A stretch of 64,000 nucleotides of DNA from positions 46,283-110,282 of the forward strand of contig NZ_JAGIZB010000016.1 of assembly GCF_017813395.1 (NCBI RefSeq), read 5' to 3'. The notes beneath the pieces are model-generated. The model was not told where the DNA came from and did not search any database. It saw only the letters and a list, made by a program, of their open reading frames with translations. Of the stretch, positions 56,746 through 64,000 are shown in pieces. The DNA is from Pararoseomonas baculiformis. GTDB lineage: Bacteria; Pseudomonadota; Alphaproteobacteria; Acetobacterales; Acetobacteraceae. Position numbers and translations under genes: made by a program. Each line of letters starts with the position of its first letter. Position 1 is the stretch's first letter.

Positions 56746-56860
56746 CCGGAGGCCTTTCGCGTCTGACCGGCCGGAGGGTTGCGCCAACCGCCGCGGCCCC
56801 TCCTCAACGCGCCTGGCCGCCGACAGTTCGCACCGGCCCCAGCGCGGTCACCCCGCCGCC

Positions 56861-57694
56861 TCAGCCCTTCCCGGAGGCGATCGACAACACGCGCCGCGCC
56901 ATTTCGGATACGCCCGGGCCGGCTTCCCGCAGCACCCGGTCGCGGTCGAGCATGAAGGCCGGGGCGCCGCAGTTGAAGGCGGCGATCCCGCCATCCGGGA
57001 GGATGATGGCCGCGCCCGCCGCATGCACCTCCCGGTTCCAGTCACCGATGGAGATGGTGAAGCCCAGGGCGGCGTGCATATCCACCGCCTCGTGCAGCGC
57101 GTCGCGCACCCGGGCCCAGCGCTCGGGGAAGCGCTCCTCGATCTGCTGGTCGATGGCCGCGCGCTCCTCCGCCTGCGCCACGGCGTAATAGGCGCGACCC
57201 ATGGCGGTGACGGCGAGCGGGAGGCGCGAGCCGAGGCCGAGCTGCAGCGCCACGGCCGAGGCGGGCTGCGCATGCTCCACATAGAGCATCGAGAGCCGGT
57301 CCCGCCGCCCGAGCGAGACCGAGGCGCCGAGGCGCTGGGACAGCGCCTCCATCAGCGGCCGCGCCACGCCGCGCACGGCCATGTTCGCCAGGGCAAGCTG
57401 CCCCAGCGCCACGGCGGCGATGCCCAGCTGGTACTTCGCGAAGCGCGGCAGGTATTCCAGGTAGCCCAGCCGCGTGAGCGTATGCGTGAGGCGGGATATC
57501 GTGGGGCGGGGCAGGCCGGAGCGCTCGGCGATCTCCTGGTTGCCCAGCATGCTGTCCCGCGTGGTGAAGGCTTCCAGGATGGTGAAGCCGCGCGCGATCG
57601 CCTCGACGAATTGCGGGTCGCGCGCGGCCTCCTCCCCGCCGGGGGCGGAGCGGGCCGGGCGGGCATCGCCGGGAATGACCTTGCGGATCCTCAT
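56861..57694 (-). CDS. IclR-family transcriptional regulator
   Basis: 277 residues. N-terminal winged helix (IARGFTILEAFTTRDSMLGNQEIAERSGLPRPTISRL... read as separate segments LGNQEIAERSGLPRPTISRL) and an effector domain ending in GGIAAFNCGAPAF. Last gene of the pim-like minus-strand operon, 42 bases after the second Bug gene; it probably responds to the substrate or an acyl-CoA intermediate. Confidence 0.9.
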   Translation of the reverse strand: MRIRKVIPGDARPARSAPGGEEAARDPQFVEAIARGFTILEAFTTRDSMLGNQEIAERSGLPRPTISRLTHTLTRLGYLEYLPRFAKYQLGIAAVALGQLALANMAVRGVARPLMEALSQRLGASVSLGRRDRLSMLYVEHAQPASAVALQLGLGSRLPLAVTAMGRAYYAVAQAEERAAIDQQIEERFPERWARVRDALHEAVDMHAALGFTISIGDWNREVHAAGAAIILPDGGIAAFNCGAPAFMLDRDRVLREAGPGVSEMARRVLSIASGKG

Positions 57695-57736
57695 CCCGCC
57701 GCTCTAGGCGGAATGCCCGGAGGCGTCCAACCGGTG

Positions 57737-58753
57737 CTACTCCACGCGCAGGTTCAGGCGCTGGATCATCTCCCGCTCGTATTCGGTGCGGCGGGCGATG
57801 AACTCGCGGAATTCCTCGGTGCTGCGGTATTCCAGCGGCATGTCGAACTGGCTGCGCACCTGGACGTTGCGCGGGTCGAACAGCGCCTCGCGGAAGGCGT
57901 CGTGCAGCACGCGGACCACGCCGGGATCCATCCCCTTCGGCCCCATGACACCATAGGGCGAGGTGACGACCATGTCGTAGCCCAGCTCCTTCAGCGTCGG
58001 CACGTCCGGGAAGCGCGGCGCGCGCTCGGCGGACCACACGCTGAGCACGCGCATGCTGCCGGCTTCCGCATGCGGGGCCCAGGCGGAGCTGTCCGCGATG
58101 CTTTCCACCTGCCCGCCGAGCACGGCCGTCACGCCCTCGTTCGAGCCTCGGAAGGGCACATGGGTGAACTCCACCCCCTCCTTCCGCGCGATCTCCTCCA
58201 TCGCCAGGTGGTTCGTCGTCGCGATGCCGGAGGTGGAGTAGGTCACGCGGCCCGGATTGGCGCGGGCGCGGGCCAGGTAGTCCGCCCAGGTCCTGACGGG
58301 GCTGTCCGCGCGCACGGCCACGCCGAAGAGCCAGCCGGTGAGGCCGATGATGGGCGTGAAATCCGCCACCGGGTCCCATCCCGCATTCCGCACCATGAAG
58401 GTGCGGCGGATGACCGAGAGATGCATCTGGCCCAGCGTGTAGCCATCCGGCCGCGCCTCCCGCGCGATGAAGGGGGCGTGCATCGTGCCGCCCGCGCCCG
58501 GGCGGTTCTCGATGATCACGGGCTGGCCGAGCCGTGCCTGCGAGATGTCGGCCATGGAGCGCAGCTGCGCATCGGCCGAGGCGCCGGGCGGCCAGGGCAC
58601 GATCAGGCGGATCGGCCGTTCGGGGTAGCGCCCCTGCGCCCGCGCCAGGCGCGGGGCCGCCAACGGCGCCGCCAGCACGGCCGCCCCCGCCGCCACCAGG
58701 CCACGGCGTGGCAGGATGAGGGGCCCGCTGGCCCCCTTCTTCGTGTCACTCAT
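57737..58753 (-). CDS. Bug-family (TTT) solute-binding protein 1
   Basis: 338 residues. Signal with twin-Arg-like PRRGLVAAGAAVLAAPLA. The mature start YPERPIRLIVPWPPGASADA is the Bug/TctC signature, with IENRPGAGG and the TYSTSGIATTNHLAME pocket region. Binds carboxylic acids for tripartite tricarboxylate transporters; no TctA/TctB gene lies in the window. Close homologue of the next gene, so the pair arose by duplication. Confidence 0.92.
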   Translation of the reverse strand: MSDTKKGASGPLILPRRGLVAAGAAVLAAPLAAPRLARAQGRYPERPIRLIVPWPPGASADAQLRSMADISQARLGQPVIIENRPGAGGTMHAPFIAREARPDGYTLGQMHLSVIRRTFMVRNAGWDPVADFTPIIGLTGWLFGVAVRADSPVRTWADYLARARANPGRVTYSTSGIATTNHLAMEEIARKEGVEFTHVPFRGSNEGVTAVLGGQVESIADSSAWAPHAEAGSMRVLSVWSAERAPRFPDVPTLKELGYDMVVTSPYGVMGPKGMDPGVVRVLHDAFREALFDPRNVQVRSQFDMPLEYRSTEEFREFIARRTEYEREMIQRLNLRVE

Positions 58754-58815
58754 GCTTTCCTCCCTGTCGCCGGCCCTTATCCGCCCCTTGTGGCAGGGGC
58801 GCCGTGCCGGTCGTG

Positions 58816-59805
58816 TCAGTCGATGCTCAGCTTCAGCTTGGCGACCATTTCCTGCTCATAGGAAACACGTTCGCGCGCGAAGCGGAGATAGTCCTGCGGG
58901 CCGAGATATTCGAGCGGCATCTCCCAGCGCCGCATCACGGCCTGGGTGTTCTCGTCGAACAGCCCCTTCCGGAAGGACTGGTGCAGGGTTTCCACCACTG
59001 CCGGGTCCATCCCCTTCGGGCCCGTCACGCCATAGGGCGAGGTGACGACCATGTCGTGCCCCAGTTCCCGCAGCGTGGGCGCATCGGGGAAGGCGGGCAG
59101 GCGATCCTTCGTCCAGACGCAGAGAAGGCGGAACTCGCCCGCTTCCACATTCGGGCGCCAGGCCTGGGCATCGGCCACGCAGTCGATCTGCCGGCCCAGC
59201 AGCGCCGTCACGCCCTCCTGCGCGCCGCGGAAGGGCACATGCGTCATCTCCACCCCTTCCCGCGCCAGGATGTCCTCCATGGCGATGTGGTTGGAGGTGG
59301 CGACGCCGGAGGTGGAGAAGGTGAGCATCCCCGGCTTTGCCTTCGCGGCCGCCGTCAGGTCCCGCCATGTGCGGTAGGGACTGTCCGAGCGCACCACCAC
59401 GCCGAAGAGGAAGCCGCTGACCTGCAGGATGTAGGTGAAGTCGTTCACCGGGTCCCAGCTCTGCTGCTTCGTCAGGAAGGGCTGGCGCAGGATGGAGAGG
59501 TGGTGCTGCGCGATGGTGTAGCCATCCGGCCGCGCGTTCAGCAGCGCCTGGGCGCCGAGCAGCCCGCGCGCGCCGGGCCGGTTTTCCAGCACCACCTGCT
59601 GGCCCAGGTCGCGCCGCACCACGTCGAACATGGAGCGGAACAGCGCATCCAGCGAGCTGCCCGGCGGCCAGGGCACGATGAAGCGGATGGGCCGGTCGGG
59701 GTATCGCCCCTGCGCGCGCGCCAGCCGCGGAGCGGCAAGCCCCAGCGCGGCGAGGCCAAGCGCCCCCCGCCGCGATACGCCGCGCGATTCGTTGATCGCG
59801 TCCAT
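58816..59805 (-). CDS. Bug-family (TTT) solute-binding protein 2
   Basis: 329 residues from ATG 59805, which has a GGAGGAAAGG ribosome site. Signal SRRGALGLAALGLAAPRLARA, then YPDRPIRFIVPWPPGSSLDA, VLENRPGARG and TFSTSGVATSNHIAME. Tandem homologue of binding protein 1. Some Bug proteins bind dicarboxylates such as adipate, which would fit the neighbouring acyl-CoA genes; ligand not shown by sequence. Confidence 0.92.
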   Translation of the reverse strand: MDAINESRGVSRRGALGLAALGLAAPRLARAQGRYPDRPIRFIVPWPPGSSLDALFRSMFDVVRRDLGQQVVLENRPGARGLLGAQALLNARPDGYTIAQHHLSILRQPFLTKQQSWDPVNDFTYILQVSGFLFGVVVRSDSPYRTWRDLTAAAKAKPGMLTFSTSGVATSNHIAMEDILAREGVEMTHVPFRGAQEGVTALLGRQIDCVADAQAWRPNVEAGEFRLLCVWTKDRLPAFPDAPTLRELGHDMVVTSPYGVTGPKGMDPAVVETLHQSFRKGLFDENTQAVMRRWEMPLEYLGPQDYLRFARERVSYEQEMVAKLKLSID

Positions 59806-59845
59806 TGCCTTTCCTCCCTGCATCCCCGGACTCCGGGGAGAACCG

Positions 59846-60991
59846 TCAGCCCGCCGGAACGAGCCCTCCCGCATCGGAGAGCTGGCGCAGATGGCGCTCC
59901 GCATCCCCGAACAGTGCGTCGATCGCGGTCAGCCGCGCGAAGTAGTGGCCCACCGCGTATTCCATCGTCATGCCGATGCCGCCGTGGAGCTGGATGGCCT
60001 CCTGCCCCAGCTTCCGCGCGGCGCGGCCGACCTGCACCTTCACGGCGTGGATGGCGCGGCGGCGCTCGGCCGCATCCTCCTCGCCCGCCATCATGGCGGC
60101 GTACATCGCCATGCTGCGCGTCTGCTCCAGATGCACCATCATGTCCGCGGCGCGATGCTGCAGCGCCTGGAAGCTGCCAATGGCGGTGCCGAACTGCCTG
60201 CGGGTCTTCAGGTAGTCCAGCGTCAGCGCATGGGCCGCCTCCATGGCGCCCACGGCCTCGGCGGCCAGGGCGGCGATGGTCTCGTCCACCACGCGCTCCA
60301 CCAGGGGCAGCCCATCCTCCGGGTCGCCCAGCACCGCCTCGGCCCGTACGCCGGAGAAGTGGATCTCGGCCGCGCGCCCGCCATCCATGGTGCGATAGGG
60401 CTGGCGCGAGACGCCCTCGGCTCCCGCATCCACCAGGAACACGCCCACGCCCCGGCGGTCCCGCGTCTCCCCGGCGGTGCGGGCGGTGACGACCAGCTTG
60501 TCCGCGCTGTCGCCATGCAGCACCACGCCCTTGCGGCCCTCGATCACCCAGCCCTCGCCATCCCGCCGCGCGGTGGTGGCGACATCGCCGAGGTCGTAGC
60601 GGGATTGCGGTTCCGTCTGCGCGAAGGCGAGCAGCAGCGCGCCTTCCGCGATGCACGGCGCGAGTTCCGCACGCAGCGCGGGCTCGGCGCCGTGGCGCAG
60701 GAAGCCGCCGCCGAGCACGACGGTGGTGAGGTAGGGCTCGAGCGCGAGTGCCCCGCCCAGCGCCTCCATCACGATCATCGTCTCCACCGGCCCGCCGCCG
60801 AAGCCGCCCTCCTCCTCCGCGAAGGGAAGGCCGAGGATGCCCAGCTCCGCGAAGGCGGCCCAGATCTCCCGGCCCCATCCCCCGGGCGTGGCGGCGATGG
60901 CGCGGCGCTGCTCGAAGCCGTAGCGGTCGGCCAGCAGGCGCTTCACGCTGTCCTGGAGAAGCCGCTGCTCCTCGCTGAGTTCGAAATCCAT
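59846..60991 (-). CDS. pimD: Acyl-CoA dehydrogenase, small subunit (PimD-like)
   Basis: 381 residues from ATG 60991, six bases after the upstream stop. The start MDFELSEEQRLLQDSVKRLL and the segment LGLPFAEEEGGFGGGPVETM match the small subunit of pimeloyl-CoA dehydrogenase. FAD-binding core and a helical C-terminus (QLHGGIGMTMEYAVGHYF) are present. With the large subunit it would form a two-subunit FAD enzyme that introduces the alpha-beta double bond. Confidence 0.8.
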   Translation of the reverse strand: MDFELSEEQRLLQDSVKRLLADRYGFEQRRAIAATPGGWGREIWAAFAELGILGLPFAEEEGGFGGGPVETMIVMEALGGALALEPYLTTVVLGGGFLRHGAEPALRAELAPCIAEGALLLAFAQTEPQSRYDLGDVATTARRDGEGWVIEGRKGVVLHGDSADKLVVTARTAGETRDRRGVGVFLVDAGAEGVSRQPYRTMDGGRAAEIHFSGVRAEAVLGDPEDGLPLVERVVDETIAALAAEAVGAMEAAHALTLDYLKTRRQFGTAIGSFQALQHRAADMMVHLEQTRSMAMYAAMMAGEEDAAERRRAIHAVKVQVGRAARKLGQEAIQLHGGIGMTMEYAVGHYFARLTAIDALFGDAERHLRQLSDAGGLVPAG

Positions 60992-60996
60992 GCCCG

Positions 60997-62199
60997 TCAG
61001 AGTCCCAGGAAGGCCTTGGCCATGATCTGGCGCTGGATCTCGTTCGATCCGCCATAGATCGAAAGCTTGCGCCAGTTGAGATAGGTGCCTGCCACGGTGG
61101 TGGCCCATTCCGGCGCCACCTCCGGCATGTTCGAGCCTTCCTGCGGTTCCGGCGGCACCGGCAGGGCATAGGGCCCGGCGGCCTCGAGGTAGAGTTCGGT
61201 GATGCGCTGCAGGATCTCCGATCCCCGCACCTTCAGGATGGAGGAGGCGGGGTCCGGCTTGCGCTCGCCGGTGCGCCGCGCCTCGGCGGCGACGACGCGC
61301 ATCACCGTCATCTCCAGCGCCTTCAGCTCCACCTCCACCTCGGCCAGCTTGTCGCGGAAGCGCGGGTCCTCGATCAGCGGGCGGCCATCCTGCATGGTGC
61401 GGGCGGCCAGGCCCTTGAGGCGGCGGATGCGCTCCTGGCTCGTGCCCACGCGGGCCTGGCCCGCGCGCTCATTGCCCAGAAGGAACTTGGCGCAGTCCCA
61501 GCCCTTGTTCTCCTCGCCGACAAGGTTCTCAACCGGAACCCTGACATCGTCGAAGAAGACCTCGTTCACCTCATGCGCGCCATCGATGGTGATGATGGGC
61601 CGCACGGTCACGCCGGGGCTCTTCATGTCGATCAGCAGGAAGGAGATGCCCTCCTGCTTCTTCGCCTTCGGATCGGTGCGCACCAGGCAGAAGATCCAGT
61701 CGGCATGCTGGGCCAGCGTCGTCCAGGTCTTCTGGCCGTTGACGACGTAGTGGTCGCCGTCGCGCACCGCGCCTGTCTTGAGGGAGGCGAGATCCGATCC
61801 CGCGCCCGGCTCGGAGAAGCCCTGGCACCACCAGATGTCGAGATTGGCGGTGGCGGGCAGGAAGCGGCGCTTCTGCTCCTCCGTGCCGAAGGCGATGATG
61901 ACGGGGCCGACCATCAGCGTGTTGAAGGCAACGGGCAGCGGCGCGGGCGCCTTCTGCAGCTCCTCCGTCAGCAGGTAGCGCTGGGTGGAGGTGAGGTCCG
62001 ATCCGCCCCATTCCCTGGCCCAGTGCGGCACGGCCCAGCCGCGCGCGTTCAGCTTCCGCTGCCACTGCACCCAGTCCTGCTTGTCCAGGTGGTAGCCGCC
62101 TTCCAGCTTGCGGCGCGTTTCCGGGTTCAGCTCGGCCTGGACGAAGTCGCGCACCTCCTGGCGGAAGGCACGTTCTTCCGGGGTGAAGCGGAGATCCAT
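60997..62199 (-). CDS. pimC: Acyl-CoA dehydrogenase, large subunit (PimC-like)
   Basis: 400 residues. Starts MDLRFTPEERAFRQEVRDFV, as in pimeloyl-CoA dehydrogenase large subunits. FAD/acyl-CoA motifs WCQGFSEPGAGSDLASL, NGQKTWTTLAQHADW and the C-terminal IYGGSNEIQRQIMAKAFLGL. It overlaps the ligase stop by TGATG. Substrate assignment (medium-chain dicarboxylyl-CoA) is by homology and context. Confidence 0.82.
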   Translation of the reverse strand: MDLRFTPEERAFRQEVRDFVQAELNPETRRKLEGGYHLDKQDWVQWQRKLNARGWAVPHWAREWGGSDLTSTQRYLLTEELQKAPAPLPVAFNTLMVGPVIIAFGTEEQKRRFLPATANLDIWWCQGFSEPGAGSDLASLKTGAVRDGDHYVVNGQKTWTTLAQHADWIFCLVRTDPKAKKQEGISFLLIDMKSPGVTVRPIITIDGAHEVNEVFFDDVRVPVENLVGEENKGWDCAKFLLGNERAGQARVGTSQERIRRLKGLAARTMQDGRPLIEDPRFRDKLAEVEVELKALEMTVMRVVAAEARRTGERKPDPASSILKVRGSEILQRITELYLEAAGPYALPVPPEPQEGSNMPEVAPEWATTVAGTYLNWRKLSIYGGSNEIQRQIMAKAFLGL

Positions 62200-63860
62200 C
62201 AGGAGGCCTTTTCTTCCGGGGTGGTGGCGGCACGGGCTTCATCGCGCAGCACGCTGGCCAGCAGCTTGCCCGTGGGGCTGCGCGGCAGGGTTTCGCGGAT
62301 TTCCAGCGCGGCGGGCATCTCGTGCCGGCCGATGCGGTCGCGCAGGAAGGCGAGCAGGTCTTCCAGCGTCATCTCCGCCGCACCGGGACGCAGGGTGACG
62401 AAGGCCTTCGCCGCCTCGCCGCGATAGGCATCGGGGATGCCGACCACGATGCATTCGGCCACATCCGGGTGCTCGTAGATCGCCTGCTCGATGGCCGCGG
62501 GATACACGTTGAAGCCACCGGAGATGATCATGTTCTTCCGGCGGTCCACCAGGGTGATGTAGCCGCCCCCATCCATCCAGCCGACATCGCCCGTGAGGAA
62601 GAAGCCGTCGCGGAAGGACGCTTCCGTCGCATCGGGGCGGTTCCAGTAGCCCTTGAAGACATTGGGGCCGCGGATCGCGATCTCCCCCGTCTCGCCGGCC
62701 GGCAGCACGCGGGAGGGATCGTCGAGCGAGACGATCCGCATCTCCACCCCCGGGAGGGGCAGGCCGATCATGCCCGGGCGCGCCGGCGCATCCGGCGTCA
62801 CGCGCGTGCCGGCGGGGCTGGTCTCCGTCATGCCCCACCCGCCGCCCAGAAAGCGGCCCGTCACGGCCTGCAGCCGCTGCTGCACCTCGAAGGGCAGCGG
62901 CGCGCCGCCGGATGAGGTGGAGCGCAGCGAGGAAAGGTCGCGCCTGCCGATATCCGGCTGGCCCAGCAGCCCGATCCACATGGTCGGCACGCCGGGGAAG
63001 ACGGTCACGCGGCGCCTCTCGATATCGTCCAGCGCGCCGGCCGCGTCGAAGCGCGGGCGCAGCAGCAGTTCATTGCCATCCGCCAGGTGGCGCAGCAGCA
63101 CCGCGGTCAGCGCGTAAATGTGGAACAGCGGCAGCACCAGCAGCACGCGCTGCTCGCCCGGCGTCAGCGCCAGCCGGTCCCGCCAGCTGCGATAGATGGA
63201 AACGGCGGAGGTCAGGTTGCCATGGGTGAGCATGGCACCCTTGGGCAGGCCCGTGGTGCCGCCGGTGTATTGCAGCAGCAGCACGTCATCCGGGTTCGGC
63301 TCGGGCCAGATGGCGGGCGGGGGGGAATCCAGCAGCGGCTCCAGCGCGTCCAGCCGCTGCGGCAAGGGCTGCCCTTCGGCGCCGGTCCAGAAGCCGTCGC
63401 GCGCGACGAGAACGCGCTCCGCCGCATCGCTGTCCAGCAGCCAGCCGGCGCTGTCGAGCAATGGCGGGAAGTCGGTGGTGATGACGGTGCGCGCGCCGCT
63501 GTCGCGCAGCTTGTGCGCCAGCTCCCGCCGCGCATCCAGCGCGCTGAGATGCACGATGCGCGCCCCGGCCCGGGCAAGGGCGAAGAAGCACACGGGGTGC
63601 CAGGGCGTGTTGGGCAGGTGCAGCGCCACCGTGCTGCCCGGCCCGATATCGGCCGTGAGGAGACCCGCCGCGAGCCGTTGCACCATGGCGCCGAGCTCGC
63701 GATAGGCGATCTGCCGGCCGCGATACTCGATAGCGGGCTTGTCGCCCCATTCGGCCACCGCGCGCTCCAGCAGCGCGGGCAGGGTGCCGATCTCGAGCGG
63801 CGCGTCCCAGTGGCATCCCTCGGGGTAGGAAGCTTCCCAGGGACGCCGGCAGCCGCTCAT
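62199..63860 (-). CDS. pimA: Acyl-CoA ligase (PimA-like, AMP-forming)
   Basis: 553 residues from ATG 63860; GTG 63863 adds one residue. ANL superfamily: P-loop YTGGTTGLPKGAM, GGGWGMTETSP (A5), FFLTGDVGWMDGGGYITLVDRRKNMIISGG split as TGDVGW and DRRKNMIISGGFNVYP, and the Lys-containing SPTGKLLASVLR (A10). The N-terminus (RPWEASYPEGCHWDAP) resembles PimA dicarboxylate-CoA ligases. Coupled at both ends by TGATG. Confidence 0.85.
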   Translation of the reverse strand: MSGCRRPWEASYPEGCHWDAPLEIGTLPALLERAVAEWGDKPAIEYRGRQIAYRELGAMVQRLAAGLLTADIGPGSTVALHLPNTPWHPVCFFALARAGARIVHLSALDARRELAHKLRDSGARTVITTDFPPLLDSAGWLLDSDAAERVLVARDGFWTGAEGQPLPQRLDALEPLLDSPPPAIWPEPNPDDVLLLQYTGGTTGLPKGAMLTHGNLTSAVSIYRSWRDRLALTPGEQRVLLVLPLFHIYALTAVLLRHLADGNELLLRPRFDAAGALDDIERRRVTVFPGVPTMWIGLLGQPDIGRRDLSSLRSTSSGGAPLPFEVQQRLQAVTGRFLGGGWGMTETSPAGTRVTPDAPARPGMIGLPLPGVEMRIVSLDDPSRVLPAGETGEIAIRGPNVFKGYWNRPDATEASFRDGFFLTGDVGWMDGGGYITLVDRRKNMIISGGFNVYPAAIEQAIYEHPDVAECIVVGIPDAYRGEAAKAFVTLRPGAAEMTLEDLLAFLRDRIGRHEMPAALEIRETLPRSPTGKLLASVLRDEARAATTPEEKAS

Positions 63861-64000
63861 CACGCCCCGGCCTTTTGATCGAGTTCGGCGAAGGTGGAGC
63901 CTTCCTGAGCGAGGCGCGTGAGGAGGGGTGCGGGCTGGAGGGTGTCGTCGCGGGTCTGTGCGGCGAAGTGGCGCAGCCGTTCGACGATGCGAGGCAGGCC
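63860..64000 (-). CDS. 3-hydroxyacyl-CoA dehydrogenase C-terminus (5' part outside window)
   Basis: Only the last 46 codons are present, ending TGA at 63860. The peptide (GLPRIVERLRHFAAQT... and PAPLLTRLAQEGSTFAELD) matches the C-terminus of bifunctional enoyl-CoA hydratase/3-hydroxyacyl-CoA dehydrogenases of the FadB/FadJ/PimF type. It starts the pim-like operon in reading order. Confidence 0.7.
   Translation of the reverse strand, partial: GLPRIVERLRHFAAQTRDDTLQPAPLLTRLAQEGSTFAELDQKAGA

Overview
The window is a very GC-rich chromosomal segment with strong G/C third-position bias. Its gene families and order (fused YlxR/L7Ae protein in a metK-trmB-rimP-nusA-infB-rbfA run, tlpA/argH/lptM, TIGR02302-type DUF4175 protein beside lysA, orphan Bug-type binding proteins, HWE kinase) suggest an alphaproteobacterium, most likely a Roseomonas-like member of the Acetobacteraceae. 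The genus is an inference. I saw no rRNA, tRNA, CRISPR array, integrase or transposase.

Layout. 0-8 kb (mostly minus strand): DUF4175 protein (cut by the left edge), lysA, an HWE histidine kinase with two tandemly duplicated Crp/Fnr regulators, a serine hydrolase and a CsbD-like stress protein. 8-13 kb (plus): AmpG-like permease, PAP2 phosphatase, DUF486 protein, GT1/GT28-like glycosyltransferase, TerC. 13-20 kb: DUF3606 protein, hypotheticals, alpha/beta hydrolase, Old Yellow Enzyme, an unrecognised P-loop protein with a basic partner, and nhaA behind a structured leader. 20-24 kb (minus): two GT4-like glycosyltransferases and an LpxH-like phosphatase. 24-27.7 kb (plus): PRC-barrel protein, dapB, DUF7002-like protein, SYLF lipid-binding protein, Ldh-family oxidoreductase. 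27.7-29 kb: an AT-richer islet with one orphan membrane protein. 29-40 kb (plus): metK, trmB, then the translation/transcription cluster rimP-nusA-ylxR-infB-rbfA, a thioesterase, a small membrane protein and a UvsE-type UV endonuclease. 40-46 kb (minus): a coupled catabolic operon (NDP-forming acyl-CoA synthetase, DnaQ-like exonuclease, PEP-mutase/ICL-like lyase, two-subunit CoA transferase, enoyl-CoA hydratase). 46.5-49.6 kb (plus): exbB-exbD-tonB behind a Fur-type box. 49.7-55.2 kb: D-cysteine desulfhydrase-like enzyme, divergent tlpA/argH, lptM, a DEAD-box helicase. 55.2-64 kb (minus): a DUF2231-Rieske-hemerythrin fusion, then an operon resembling the pimeloyl/dicarboxylate (pim) beta-oxidation genes linked to two Bug solute-binding proteins and an IclR regulator, running off the right edge.

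How the genes work together. The 31-38.6 kb block supplies transcription-termination and ribosome-assembly factors. Its leader carries a candidate promoter followed by an intrinsic-terminator hairpin that ends on the rimP start. The right-hand operon reads as activation of a (di)carboxylic acid to its CoA ester, dehydrogenation by a two-subunit acyl-CoA dehydrogenase and hydration/oxidation, with binding proteins for capture and IclR control. TonB-ExbBD would energise outer-membrane iron uptake. Gene ends repeatedly carry strong G/C hairpins without U-tracts.

No clearly new defence or mobile system is visible. The observations most worth checking are the tandem crp duplication that copied the start of the neighbouring kinase gene, the DUF2231-Rieske-hemerythrin fusion, the P-loop gene pair, the rimP and nhaA leaders, the AT-rich orphan membrane gene and the dispersed hairpin family.
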